Notes under the pieces: generated by a model
The model's input: the letters and a program-made list of their open reading frames with translations, nothing else
Database searches by the model: none
What the model was told of the DNA's origin: nothing
Shown: one piece after another, positions 43,275 through 51,809 of the stretch
Numbering within the stretch: the stretch's first letter is position 1
How the letters are laid out: each line of letters starts with the position of its first letter
Program-made: the position numbers and the translations under genes
Assembly: GCA_000769715.1 (NCBI GenBank)
Contig: JROS01000019.1
Coordinates: forward strand, 1 to 62,860
From: Desulfobulbus sp. Tol-SR
GTDB lineage: Bacteria > Desulfobacterota > Desulfobulbia > Desulfobulbales > Desulfocapsaceae
Direction of reading: 5' to 3'
Length of the DNA stretch: 62,860 bases

Positions 43275-44672
43275 ATGACGACCATCACCTATCGAACGGA
43301 ACGCGACAGCATGGGTGCCGTATCGATCCCGGCAGATGCCCTGTACGGGCCCCAGACCCAGAGAGCAGTCGACAATTTCACCATTTCGCAAAAAACCCTG
43401 CCCTGGGCGTTCCTCAAGGCCCTGGCCCGAATCAAGCAGGCGGCCGCCGAGACCAACACCGCCCTCGGGCTGCTGGACCGGGAAACCGGCGAGGCGATAC
43501 GGGACGCCGCCGACGACATCGCTCAAGGGGCCTACAAAGACCAGTTTCCGGTATCGGTCTACCAGACCGGGTCCGGAACGAGCACCAATATGAACGTCAA
43601 CGAGGTGATCTGCAGCATCGCCGGAAAACGCGGGATCACCCTCTCGCCCAACGACCACGTCAACCTCGGCCAGAGCACCAACGACGTGTTCCCGACGGCG
43701 ATTCACCTCGCGACGGCGGAAGGGCTGAAATCCCTCCTCGATCCCGCCCTGAGCCGGCTGGCCGATTCGATACGGCGGAAGGCGACCGAGTACAAGGACG
43801 TCATCAAGACCGGCCGCACCCACCTGATGGACGCCCTGCCGGTCTACCTGCGCGACGAGATGGAGGCGTGGGCGCTCGCGGTCGACGAGTGCCGCGAACG
43901 CCTGGGCGATGTCCTGCCCCGCCTCCTCCGTCTGCCCCTCGGAGGAACGGCGGTCGGCAGCGGCGTCAACTGTCACCCCGACTTTGCGGCCGCGGCGGTT
44001 GCCCGGCTGGCGGAGATCACGGCCCTGCCCTGCACCTCCGCCCCCTCCCTGTTCAAGGGACTGAGCAGCCTCGATACCGTGGTCGAGGTCTCCGGTCACC
44101 TGAAGACGGTCGCCGTGGTGCTGATGAAGATCGCGGGCGACCTGCGCTGGATGAATTCCGGCCCGCTGGCCGGGATCGGCGAGATCACCCTGCCGGCCCT
44201 GCAGCCGGGATCGAGCATCATGCCGGCCAAGGTCAACCCGGTCATCCCCGAGGCGGTGTGCATGGCCGCGGCCGAGGTGATCGGCCATGACACCGTCATC
44301 ACGCTGGCCGGTCAATCCGGCAACTTCCAGCTCAACACGATGTTCCCGCTGGTGGCCACCGACCTGCTCGAGTCCATCGACCTGCTGGCCGGCAGCGCCG
44401 GGTCCCTGGCCGAGAAGGCCATCGACGGCATGCGGGTCAACATCGAGGCCTGCGACCGGGCCCTGTCCCGCAATCCCATCCTGGTGACGGCGCTGACGCC
44501 CGAGATCGGCTACCTGAAGGCCGCCGAACTGGCGAAGCTGGCGATCGAGCAGGATAAATCCATCCTCGAAGTGGCCCTCGAAAGAACCGATCTGCCGCCC
44601 GCCCGGCTGCGCCGGCTGCTCGATCCGCGCAACCTGGCCCGCGGCGGGGGCGACGCGGCAACGTCCGGGTAG
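43275..44672 (+). CDS. fumC: Fumarate hydratase class II
   Basis: 465 residues. The oxygen-stable, iron-free fumarase (aspartase/fumarase superfamily). TGSGTSTNMNVNE near residue 98, KTGRTHLMDA near 180 and the signature GSSIMPAKVNP near 315 are complete. GGAGG lies 6 nt before ATG 43275. Aspartase is possible from the fold alone, but the N-terminal and active-site segments read as FumC. It complements the oxygen-sensitive class I enzyme at 8393, a common arrangement in cells that meet oxygen. Confidence 0.92.
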   Translation: MTTITYRTERDSMGAVSIPADALYGPQTQRAVDNFTISQKTLPWAFLKALARIKQAAAETNTALGLLDRETGEAIRDAADDIAQGAYKDQFPVSVYQTGSGTSTNMNVNEVICSIAGKRGITLSPNDHVNLGQSTNDVFPTAIHLATAEGLKSLLDPALSRLADSIRRKATEYKDVIKTGRTHLMDALPVYLRDEMEAWALAVDECRERLGDVLPRLLRLPLGGTAVGSGVNCHPDFAAAAVARLAEITALPCTSAPSLFKGLSSLDTVVEVSGHLKTVAVVLMKIAGDLRWMNSGPLAGIGEITLPALQPGSSIMPAKVNPVIPEAVCMAAAEVIGHDTVITLAGQSGNFQLNTMFPLVATDLLESIDLLAGSAGSLAEKAIDGMRVNIEACDRALSRNPILVTALTPEIGYLKAAELAKLAIEQDKSILEVALERTDLPPARLRRLLDPRNLARGGGDAATSG

Positions 44673-44781
44673 CACGGGAAGTTCACCGGCTGACCGCCGG
44701 AGCGCCCATCGCGGCAGTTGCCCCCGCGCCGGCACCACTCTCCACGTGACAGAGGCAATGGAGCCTGGATTGGAGGTGAAC

Positions 44782-47397
44782 TCAGTGCGGGTCGGGCCGG
44801 TGATGATACCCCCGGGCCAGACGATAATGGTAGACGGTCAACGGCGCACCGTTCTTGTCGACCGGAATCTGCCTGACGTTGTGCACCCTGTTCACATACC
44901 GCTGGAAATAGGCATTGCGCATCGTCTCCGGGTCTTTGGCGACCAGCAGCATATCCCTGCCCTCGAGACCGGCGGGGGGGAACCAGAATCCATACATCAG
45001 CCCCTTCCAGCCGAAGACATGCCAGGCGAGCGTGTCGCCCTCCGTGGCGCGGCGATAGAAGGTCAAGGCGCTGGCGATCGGGTACGGATCCATCCCGACG
45101 ACGAGCGGCAGGGTGCCGGTCTTGTGCTCCACCTGTGCGACCACCCTGTCGACCGCAGCGGCCAGTTCCCGCCACCCCATCATGAACGGTCCGCGCAAGT
45201 TGGGAACGCCGGGAAGGCCAAGGGTGAAATAGTGGAGGCCGGCTACTGTCAGCAGTATGACGCCGAGAGCGGTCGCCGGCCATAGTCGTCGCATGGCGCG
45301 AACGAAGCGATCCGTCGCCACCCTCCGTCCCAGATCCCGCATGGTCATCGCCATATATGGCAGCAGGGCGAGCCACAGCGGTCCGGTCCAGTTGAGCTTC
45401 ACCTCCCTGAACAGGCTGAAGCCCAGGAAGACCGCCAGCGGCACGAGGACCATGCACCGGATGAAGCGATTCTCCCGCTCCGCCGCCTGTCCGTCAGCGG
45501 CCAGGAAGCGGCCGAGCACGGAGCGGCCATGGCGGAGAAAATGGCCCAAGGCGATCGGCCCGAGCGGGGTGATGAGGAGCAGGATGCCGCCGAACAACCG
45601 GTGGGTGCTGAACATGGAGACCTCGCTGATCCGCCCCTGGCTCTGGAAGACGAAGGAGGCCCAGTCGTGGCGCAGGCTCCAGAGGATGACCGGTGAAAAG
45701 ACCAGCAGGGCAAGCAGGGCTGCCAGATAGGGTTGGGGACGGAAAAACCAGGCGCGGGCGCGGCGGTCAAGCACCATGAACAGCACTGCCGCCAGGCCCA
45801 GCAGGGCGATGGTGTACTTCGACAGCAGCCCCAGGCCGAGCCACAGGCCGATCCACCGCCAGGCCTTGTTGTCCCCGCCGATCAGCGCCCGGTGCAGAGA
45901 GAAGAGAACGGCCGCCCAGCAGGCCACCAGCGGCGCGTCGGGCGTCATCACCAGGCCGGTCCAGAAAAAGAACGGCAGGAGCGAATAGAGCAGCAGGGTG
46001 CGGAAGGCGATGGTCCGATCAAGGGACCGGCAGGCGTAGCGATACGTAAACCAGGCCCCAAGCAGCCAGGTCAAGAGGGCGCAGACCCGGACACCGAACT
46101 CGGAATCGCCGAAGATCGCGGTGCCGAGCCGGATCAGGACGGCGACCATCGGCGGATGATCGAGGTAGCCGATATCCAGATGGCGGGCGTAGTTCCAGTA
46201 ATACGCCTCCTCTTCGAGCAGTTCCAACTGGCCGGCATAGATCAGCCGGAACAGCAAGAGGACCGCAACCACCGCCAGCCCAAGGCAGCGCCATTGCAGC
46301 TCGAGGTTGATCCTCCTCTCCTCCCGGGTGAAGATGAAGGGCATATTACCAAGATAACCGGCAACGGCGCCAAACAGGACGGCGGCCACGGCCAGGCCCT
46401 GCCCGTCCCATCCGCCATGGCGGTGGAGCAGGCCGATCACCCCGCCGCGCAGGAAGACGACGAGCAAGGCGACGACCCAGAATCCTGCGCCTTCCACCGC
46501 GCTCAGACGGGATGCCGATGCCCGCCGCAGCACGGGCTGGACCAGCAGGGCGAGGAACACGGCGGCCGCGGCGCCGAGACCGCTGAGGACATGGGCACTG
46601 CCGAACGGCATCCCCCGCTGGAGGAAGGTGTGGAGCAGCGGGTAATCGATGGCCAGTCCCAGCAGCATGGCGAGGGCGGCCCACGTCCCCTGGCCCGGCG
46701 CCGGCAGCAGGCGGGCGCCGGTCAGCTGCAGCAGTTGGCGGAGATAGTCGCCGATGACCGCCGCATCCATCTTCGACTTGCCTTTGTAGCGATCATGAAA
46801 GGTGATGGGAACCTCGGCCACCCGCAGATCGACCTCGGCGGTCGCCAGCAGCTCGAAGCCGATCTTGAAGCCGCTCACCTGGCGGCCGAGGCCGGCCAGC
46901 CGGCGGCGACGAACGGCGAAGAACCCGGCCATCGGGTCCTTGACATCGGTGAACAACCGGGCGGGCACGGTGGCCAGCTTCGACGAGATCTTCCGCATCA
47001 GCGGCCACCCCGGGATCGACCCGCCCTCGACGTAGCGGCTGCCGATGGTCATGTCGTGGCTGTCGGCAAAAAGCGGCGCTACCAGGTCGGGGATGGCCTC
47101 CGGCGGGTGGCTGAGGTCGGCATCCATCACCACCACGAATTCGCCTTCGGCGGCCCTGGCCCCGGCCATCACCGCTCCGGCCAGCCCGTCATCCACCTCG
47201 CGCCGCACCAGACGGACGGGATAGCCTGCCCGCCATGCCATGATCTCGTCGCCGGTGCCGTCGGTCGACTGATCATCGACGAAGACGACCTCGAGATCGA
47301 TGGCGAGCGCGTCACGGATCTTGAAAATCCTGTCCAGCAGAGGATCGATATTGCCGGCTTCGTTCAGGGTGGGGACGATGATGGAGACAATGGCCAT
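44782..47397 (-). CDS. Fused GT2 (polyprenyl-phosphate) and ArnT/PMT-like glycosyltransferase
   Basis: 871 residues. Residues 1 to about 240 form a GT2 dolichol-phosphate-mannose-synthase-like domain with VPTLNEAGNI, VDDQSTDGT and DADLSHPP (metal-binding D-x-D) segments. About 250-365 contain four further membrane helices resembling a GtrA-type region. The rest is a GT39/GT83 membrane transferase with ELLEEEAYYWNYARHLDIGYLDHPP (acidic catalytic segment, ArnT-like) near residue 405 and many helices. The first domain should charge polyprenyl phosphate with a sugar, which the second would transfer outside the membrane. ATG 47397 was preferred over TTG 47403. The recipient is probably lipid A or another glycan (inference). 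Confidence 0.88.
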   Translation of the reverse strand: MAIVSIIVPTLNEAGNIDPLLDRIFKIRDALAIDLEVVFVDDQSTDGTGDEIMAWRAGYPVRLVRREVDDGLAGAVMAGARAAEGEFVVVMDADLSHPPEAIPDLVAPLFADSHDMTIGSRYVEGGSIPGWPLMRKISSKLATVPARLFTDVKDPMAGFFAVRRRRLAGLGRQVSGFKIGFELLATAEVDLRVAEVPITFHDRYKGKSKMDAAVIGDYLRQLLQLTGARLLPAPGQGTWAALAMLLGLAIDYPLLHTFLQRGMPFGSAHVLSGLGAAAAVFLALLVQPVLRRASASRLSAVEGAGFWVVALLVVFLRGGVIGLLHRHGGWDGQGLAVAAVLFGAVAGYLGNMPFIFTREERRINLELQWRCLGLAVVAVLLLFRLIYAGQLELLEEEAYYWNYARHLDIGYLDHPPMVAVLIRLGTAIFGDSEFGVRVCALLTWLLGAWFTYRYACRSLDRTIAFRTLLLYSLLPFFFWTGLVMTPDAPLVACWAAVLFSLHRALIGGDNKAWRWIGLWLGLGLLSKYTIALLGLAAVLFMVLDRRARAWFFRPQPYLAALLALLVFSPVILWSLRHDWASFVFQSQGRISEVSMFSTHRLFGGILLLITPLGPIALGHFLRHGRSVLGRFLAADGQAAERENRFIRCMVLVPLAVFLGFSLFREVKLNWTGPLWLALLPYMAMTMRDLGRRVATDRFVRAMRRLWPATALGVILLTVAGLHYFTLGLPGVPNLRGPFMMGWRELAAAVDRVVAQVEHKTGTLPLVVGMDPYPIASALTFYRRATEGDTLAWHVFGWKGLMYGFWFPPAGLEGRDMLLVAKDPETMRNAYFQRYVNRVHNVRQIPVDKNGAPLTVYHYRLARGYHHRPDPH

Positions 47398-47508
47398 ACG
47401 CAATCAGGGATTTCGGAAAATTGAGCCCTCCAACGCAGGCTCGGGTGCCTGCCAGGAACGAGCGCACGGAGTATACTGGAATTCCCTGGCCATTCCCATA
47501 AGTATATA

Positions 47509-47528
47509 TTTCAAAACATGTTTTGAAA
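47509..47528. promoter_or_regulatory. Perfect 20-bp palindrome in the GT/TetR divergent spacer
   Basis: TTTCAAAACATGTTTTGAAA is its own complement. It lies 112 bp from the glycosyltransferase start and 124 bp before the TetR start. It is unrelated in sequence to the palindrome at 47612, so a second regulator may act here. Confidence 0.55.
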
Positions 47529-47584
47529 GAGTCCCGGCACCACTCCCTGTCGTTTACAAATGTCAATCGGTGCAAAATAAATTC

Positions 47585-47631
47585 TTGACGATGGCAACCA
47601 CGTATTGTACTAACTGACTGATCAGTCAGTT
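47585..47631 (+). promoter_or_regulatory. tetR promoter with a 20-bp operator
   Basis: TTGACG (47585-47590) and TACTAA (47608-47613) are 17 bp apart. A perfect palindrome built on ACTGACTGATCAGTCAGT spans 47612-47631, covering the end of the -10 and the +1. This is a classic autoregulatory operator position for a TetR repressor. Confidence 0.75.
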
Positions 47632-47651
47632 TGGGAACGAGAACAGTCAAG

Positions 47652-48248
47652 ATGCCGAAGAGATCAAAGAAAAGCACGATCCTGTCGATGGCGACAACCC
47701 TGTTCGCCGGCAAGGGCTTCACCAACACCTCGATGGCCGAGGTCGCCAGCATGGCCGACATCGCCGGGGCAACGATCTTCTACCACTTCAAAACCAAGGA
47801 AGATCTGTTCGTTTCCGTCCTCGAGAGCGTCAAGACCGGCATCGTCAACGAATTCTCCCTCTACTTCCAGGAAGAGCAGTTCACCTCGGGCCTCGAGATG
47901 CTGCTCGGCGCCGTCGCCTACCATCTCCATCTCGCCACCGCCAATCGGGAATGGTTTCTCCTCCTGAGGCGCCACTACACCTACGAACTGGCGGCGGTCA
48001 ACCCCGTCTGCCGCAAATACCTCGAAGACATCTACACCTGTCTCGTCGACATCTTCGAGAAGGCCCTGAATCTTGGTCAACAGGACGACTCGATCAATCA
48101 GGACCTGTCGACCAGGAAGACGGCCCTGATCATCCTCGCCATGGTCGACGGCATCATCCAGCTGGAAAGCAACAACTTGTACAATGCAGGCGCTCTCTAC
48201 GGCGAGATCATCGCTTCCTGCCGTAGAATGGTTGAAAATAAACAATAG
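47652..48248 (+). CDS. TetR/AcrR family transcriptional regulator
   Basis: 198 residues. The N-terminal helix-turn-helix (about 10-57) has FAGKGFTNTSMAEVASMADIAGATIFYHFKTKEDLF in the usual arrangement (T-S-M-A-E-V ... Y-H-F). The C-terminal ligand domain is unassigned. ATG 47652 was chosen because the HTH begins directly after it. The palindrome 20 bp upstream is its probable operator. The SulP gene starts 14 bp after its stop, so the regulator probably controls itself and the downstream transporter/signalling genes. Confidence 0.92.
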   Translation: MPKRSKKSTILSMATTLFAGKGFTNTSMAEVASMADIAGATIFYHFKTKEDLFVSVLESVKTGIVNEFSLYFQEEQFTSGLEMLLGAVAYHLHLATANREWFLLLRRHYTYELAAVNPVCRKYLEDIYTCLVDIFEKALNLGQQDDSINQDLSTRKTALIILAMVDGIIQLESNNLYNAGALYGEIIASCRRMVENKQ

Positions 48249-48262
48249 AATAGGTGGAGTGA

Positions 48263-50389
48263 ATGCTGACAAAAATCTTTCCGTTCCTCAGTTGGTTGAA
48301 GGGGTACAACTCCGGCAGCTTCCGGGCAGATCTCCTCTCCGGTCTGACGGTGGCCCTCGTCCTGATCCCGCAGTCGATGGCCTACGCCCAGCTCGCCGGG
48401 ATGCCCTCGTACTACGGTCTCTACGCGGCATTCCTGCCACCGATGATCGCCGCCCTCTTCGGGTCGAGCCGCCAGCTCTCCACCGGGCCGGTGGCGGTCG
48501 TGTCGCTGATGACCGCCGCCTCGCTGGCGCCCCTGGCCACCGCCGGCAGCGAGGGCTATATCGGTTACGCCCTGCTGCTGTCGCTGATCGTCGGCGTGTT
48601 CCAGTTCCTCCTCGGCGCCCTGCGCCTCGGCCTGGTGGTCAACTTCCTGTCGCACCCGGTCGTCAACGGCTTCACCAATGCCGGGGCGATCATCATCGCC
48701 ACCTCCCAGCTCGAGAAGATGTTCGGCGTCTACGTCGACGGCAAGGCGCATCACTATGAGACGATCATCGAGGTCTGCAAGAGCGCCGTCCACTATACCC
48801 ACTGGCCGACCCTGATCTTCGGCGTCGGCGCCTTCACCCTGATGTTCGTCCTCAAGAAGATGGCACCGAAGGTCCCCAACGTCCTGGTGGCGGTCGTCCT
48901 GACCACGGTTGCCGCCTGGGCCATGGGTTTCCAGCATGACACCACCGCCGGCATCTCGGCCATCCAGTCGGACAAGGCGAAAGAGATGATCACCGCCTTC
49001 AACGCGGCAATGGAGGCGAAACCGGCCCTCGAGAAGAAACAGACCGAGGTCGCCCTGATCCTCGACGAGGCCAAAAAGGCCCATGACAACATGGCGGTCC
49101 TCGACGCCGAGCACGAGAGCAACCGCATCCAGCTCGAGATCAAGGAAATCAGCCACAAGGCCGCCGCCTACCGCAAGGAACTGCGCGACCTGCTGTTTCA
49201 GGCCGTGCCCGGCGACAACGGCAGTCTCGCCTTCCACCTGGCGGGCGAGTTGCCGGACGGCGCCGGGAACGACGGCCGGACCTGGCGGATCAAGGTCGGC
49301 AACAAGGCGCTCAAGACCGACGAGCTGACGATGATGGGCGGCGGCGCCGTCGTCGGCGACATCCCCAAGGGGCTGCCGTCCCTGTCGGTGCCCGCGATCG
49401 ACATGCGGGCGATCTCGCATCTGCTGGCCAGCGCCATCATCATCTCGCTGCTCGGCTTCATGGAGGCCATTTCGATCGCCAAGGCGATGGCCGCCAAGAC
49501 CGGCCAGCGGCTCGACCCCAACCAGGAACTGATCGGCCAGGGGCTCGCCAACATCCTCGGCTCGATGAGCAACGCCTACCCGGTGTCCGGCTCCTTCTCC
49601 CGTTCCGCCGTCAACCTCCAGTCCGGGGCGGTGACCGGGTTGTCCAGCCTCTTCACCAGTGCCACCGTCGCCCTCGTCCTCCTCTTCTTCACCCCGCTGC
49701 TCTACCACCTGCCCCAATCGGTGCTGGCGGCAGTCATCATGATGGCGGTCATCGGCCTGATCAACGCCTCCGGTTTCATTCACGCCTGGAAGGCCAAGCG
49801 CTACGACGGCATCATCTCGGTAATCTCCTTCCTGATGACCCTGGCCTTCGCCCCGCACCTCGACAAGGGCATCATGATCGGCGTCGGTCTGTCGCTCGCC
49901 GTCTTCCTTTACAAGAGCATGCGACCGACCGTCACCTCCCTCTCCCGCTTTGAGGATGAATCCCTGCGCGACTCGGTGGTCCACGGCCTCAGGCAATGCC
50001 AGTACATCGACATGATCCGGTTCGACGGGCCGCTGTTCTTCGCCAACGCCAGCTACCTCGAGGACCAGATCACCGCCCGGATGGAGAACAAGAAGGACCT
50101 CAAACACATCGTCATCGTCGCCAACGGCATGAATGACATTGATGCCTCCGGCGAGGAAGTGCTATCATTGGTTGTGGCAAACGTCAGGAGCGCGGGAATG
50201 GATATTTCCTTCAGCGGCGTCAACGAGACGGTCATGGAGGTCCTCGAGAGGACCCACCTGATCGAGAAGATCGGCCGGGACCATATCTATTCCACGATGG
50301 AAAGGGCCATCTGTGCGGTGCATGAGTCGGCCCACAGGAAATCGGAAGAAAGCCAGTGTCCGCTCACCAATGTCTGCTACATTGCTTAA
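48263..50389 (+). CDS. SulP family anion transporter with STAS domain and coiled-coil insertion
   Basis: 708 residues. The SulP core (GLTVALVLIPQSMAYA near residue 28; NGFTNAGAI near 135) and C-terminal STAS domain (about 575-690) are clear. Between membrane helices, residues about 236-362 form an inserted segment. Its first part is strongly helical and charged (ALEKKQTEVALILDEAKKAH...), and its second is Gly-rich beta-like. Canonical SulP proteins lack it, so it probably projects from the membrane as a sensory or assembly arm. The usual cargo is sulfate, bicarbonate or dicarboxylate; not decidable here. AGGTGGAG precedes the ATG. The signalling genes that follow suggest transport-linked sensing. 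Confidence 0.9.
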   Translation: MLTKIFPFLSWLKGYNSGSFRADLLSGLTVALVLIPQSMAYAQLAGMPSYYGLYAAFLPPMIAALFGSSRQLSTGPVAVVSLMTAASLAPLATAGSEGYIGYALLLSLIVGVFQFLLGALRLGLVVNFLSHPVVNGFTNAGAIIIATSQLEKMFGVYVDGKAHHYETIIEVCKSAVHYTHWPTLIFGVGAFTLMFVLKKMAPKVPNVLVAVVLTTVAAWAMGFQHDTTAGISAIQSDKAKEMITAFNAAMEAKPALEKKQTEVALILDEAKKAHDNMAVLDAEHESNRIQLEIKEISHKAAAYRKELRDLLFQAVPGDNGSLAFHLAGELPDGAGNDGRTWRIKVGNKALKTDELTMMGGGAVVGDIPKGLPSLSVPAIDMRAISHLLASAIIISLLGFMEAISIAKAMAAKTGQRLDPNQELIGQGLANILGSMSNAYPVSGSFSRSAVNLQSGAVTGLSSLFTSATVALVLLFFTPLLYHLPQSVLAAVIMMAVIGLINASGFIHAWKAKRYDGIISVISFLMTLAFAPHLDKGIMIGVGLSLAVFLYKSMRPTVTSLSRFEDESLRDSVVHGLRQCQYIDMIRFDGPLFFANASYLEDQITARMENKKDLKHIVIVANGMNDIDASGEEVLSLVVANVRSAGMDISFSGVNETVMEVLERTHLIEKIGRDHIYSTMERAICAVHESAHRKSEESQCPLTNVCYIA

Positions 50390-50413
50390 TACCGTGCACA
50401 TCAAGGAGATTTT

Positions 50414-51637
50414 ATGTCTGTCATAACCATAGTCGGCGCTGCGTTCAGCCACAAGTCAGCAGTCATCCAGGAAGTGTCCGCCACATCCGGTTACCGGACG
50501 GTCGATGTCAACGAGATCATGGCCGCCGCCAGCAAGACCTCGGGGATGAGCGAGGCCAAGATCATGGCCGCCTTCTCCGCCAAGACCTCGGTCTTCAACC
50601 GCTTCACCCATGAGAAGGAACGCTCGATCGCCCACCTCCGCCTCGCCCTGGCCAATATCCTGAAGGATGACCAGTTGCTGATCACCGGGCCGGTAAGTTT
50701 TCTGATCCCGGAAAAGATCACCCACATCCTCAGGGTGTGCCTGGTGGCCGAGATCAAATACCGACTCAATGTGGCGATGCAGCGGCATGGCCTGTCGGAT
50801 AAGGCCGCCCATCAGCAGATCCGCCAGCAGGACGAAGACCTGGCCGCTCTGCTGAAGATGCTGGAACGGGGCGAGGATCCATGGGCCTCGACCCTCTACG
50901 ACATCGTTCTGCCGATGGATAAGACCAGTCCGGCCGAAGCCGCGGCGCTGATCATCGACAAGGCGCAAAGCGATGTCGTCGCCAGGACCCCGCATTCCCT
51001 GAATATCCTCGATGATGTTCTGCTTGCCGCCCAGGTCGAGGTCAAACTGGCCCAGGAAGGACACAATGTCGGGGTCGACGCGCACAAGGGGCAGATCACC
51101 CTCACCATCAACAAGAATGTCCTGATGCTGTCGCGCCTCGAGGAGGAGCTCAAATCGATCGTCGAAAAGGTACCGGGGGTTGCCGGGGCGGTCACGAAGG
51201 TCGGGGAAAAATTCTATCAACCCGACATCTATCGTAAATACGACTTCGAGGTGCCCTCCAAGGTGCTCCTCGTCGACGACGAGCGGGATTTCGTCCAGAC
51301 CCTCTCCGAACGGCTGATCATGCGTGACATGGGCTCGGCGGTGGCCTACGATGGGGAGTCGGCCCTCACCATGATCCAGGACGAGGAACCGGAGGTGATG
51401 ATCCTCGACCTGAAGATGCCGGGCATCGACGGCATCGAGGTCCTGCGCCAGGTCAAGGCGACCAATCCCGATATCGAGGTCATCGTCCTCACCGGCCATG
51501 GTACCGACAAAGACAGGGATATCTGCATGGAACTTGGGGCCTTCGCCTTCCTCCAGAAGCCGGTCGACATCCAGTTGCTCAGCCAGACCCTGATCAAGGC
51601 CAATCAAAAGGTTCACAGCAAGAAAAAACGCGGTTAA
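50414..51637 (+). CDS. Cytidylate-kinase-like / BON / response-receiver fusion protein
   Basis: 407 residues. Residues 1 to about 190 resemble the cytidylate-kinase-like family, with VGAAFSHKSAV in place of the P-loop G-x4-GKS/T, so nucleotide binding is doubtful. About 195-268 look like a BON-type alpha-beta repeat (LAAQVEVKLAQEG ... VPGVAGAV). Residues 283-400 are a receiver domain with D288/D289, phosphoacceptor D332 and the T-G-H-G and K-P signature residues. It starts 25 bp after the SulP gene. As a receiver it should take phosphate from the kinase encoded next. Confidence 0.82.
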   Translation: MSVITIVGAAFSHKSAVIQEVSATSGYRTVDVNEIMAAASKTSGMSEAKIMAAFSAKTSVFNRFTHEKERSIAHLRLALANILKDDQLLITGPVSFLIPEKITHILRVCLVAEIKYRLNVAMQRHGLSDKAAHQQIRQQDEDLAALLKMLERGEDPWASTLYDIVLPMDKTSPAEAAALIIDKAQSDVVARTPHSLNILDDVLLAAQVEVKLAQEGHNVGVDAHKGQITLTINKNVLMLSRLEEELKSIVEKVPGVAGAVTKVGEKFYQPDIYRKYDFEVPSKVLLVDDERDFVQTLSERLIMRDMGSAVAYDGESALTMIQDEEPEVMILDLKMPGIDGIEVLRQVKATNPDIEVIVLTGHGTDKDRDICMELGAFAFLQKPVDIQLLSQTLIKANQKVHSKKKRG

Positions 51638-51684
51638 GCCGTTGTAAAAAATAACCGTAACAGTGGAGCGTTGTTCCCGGCATA

Positions 51685-51779
51685 AGGGGCCGTAACGAAA
51701 TGGGTGAACATGTAGTGGTTATTTCGTAACGGCCCCTGAACTCCTTCGAGGACGCCGGCCGGGCGACAAGCCGGCGTCC
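51685..51779. repeat. Two large hairpins between the receiver fusion and histidine kinase genes
   Basis: The first has a 17-nt arm pair (51685-51701 and 51721-51737) with one mismatch and a 19-nt loop. The second has a perfect 10-bp stem (51750-51759 and 51770-51779) with a 10-nt loop. They fill the 172-bp spacer. Either could be a transcription attenuator or processing site that sets different levels for genes on each side. Confidence 0.55.
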
Positions 51780-51809
51780 CTTCCCAATCCGCAACGGCCA
51801 GAGGCACGC

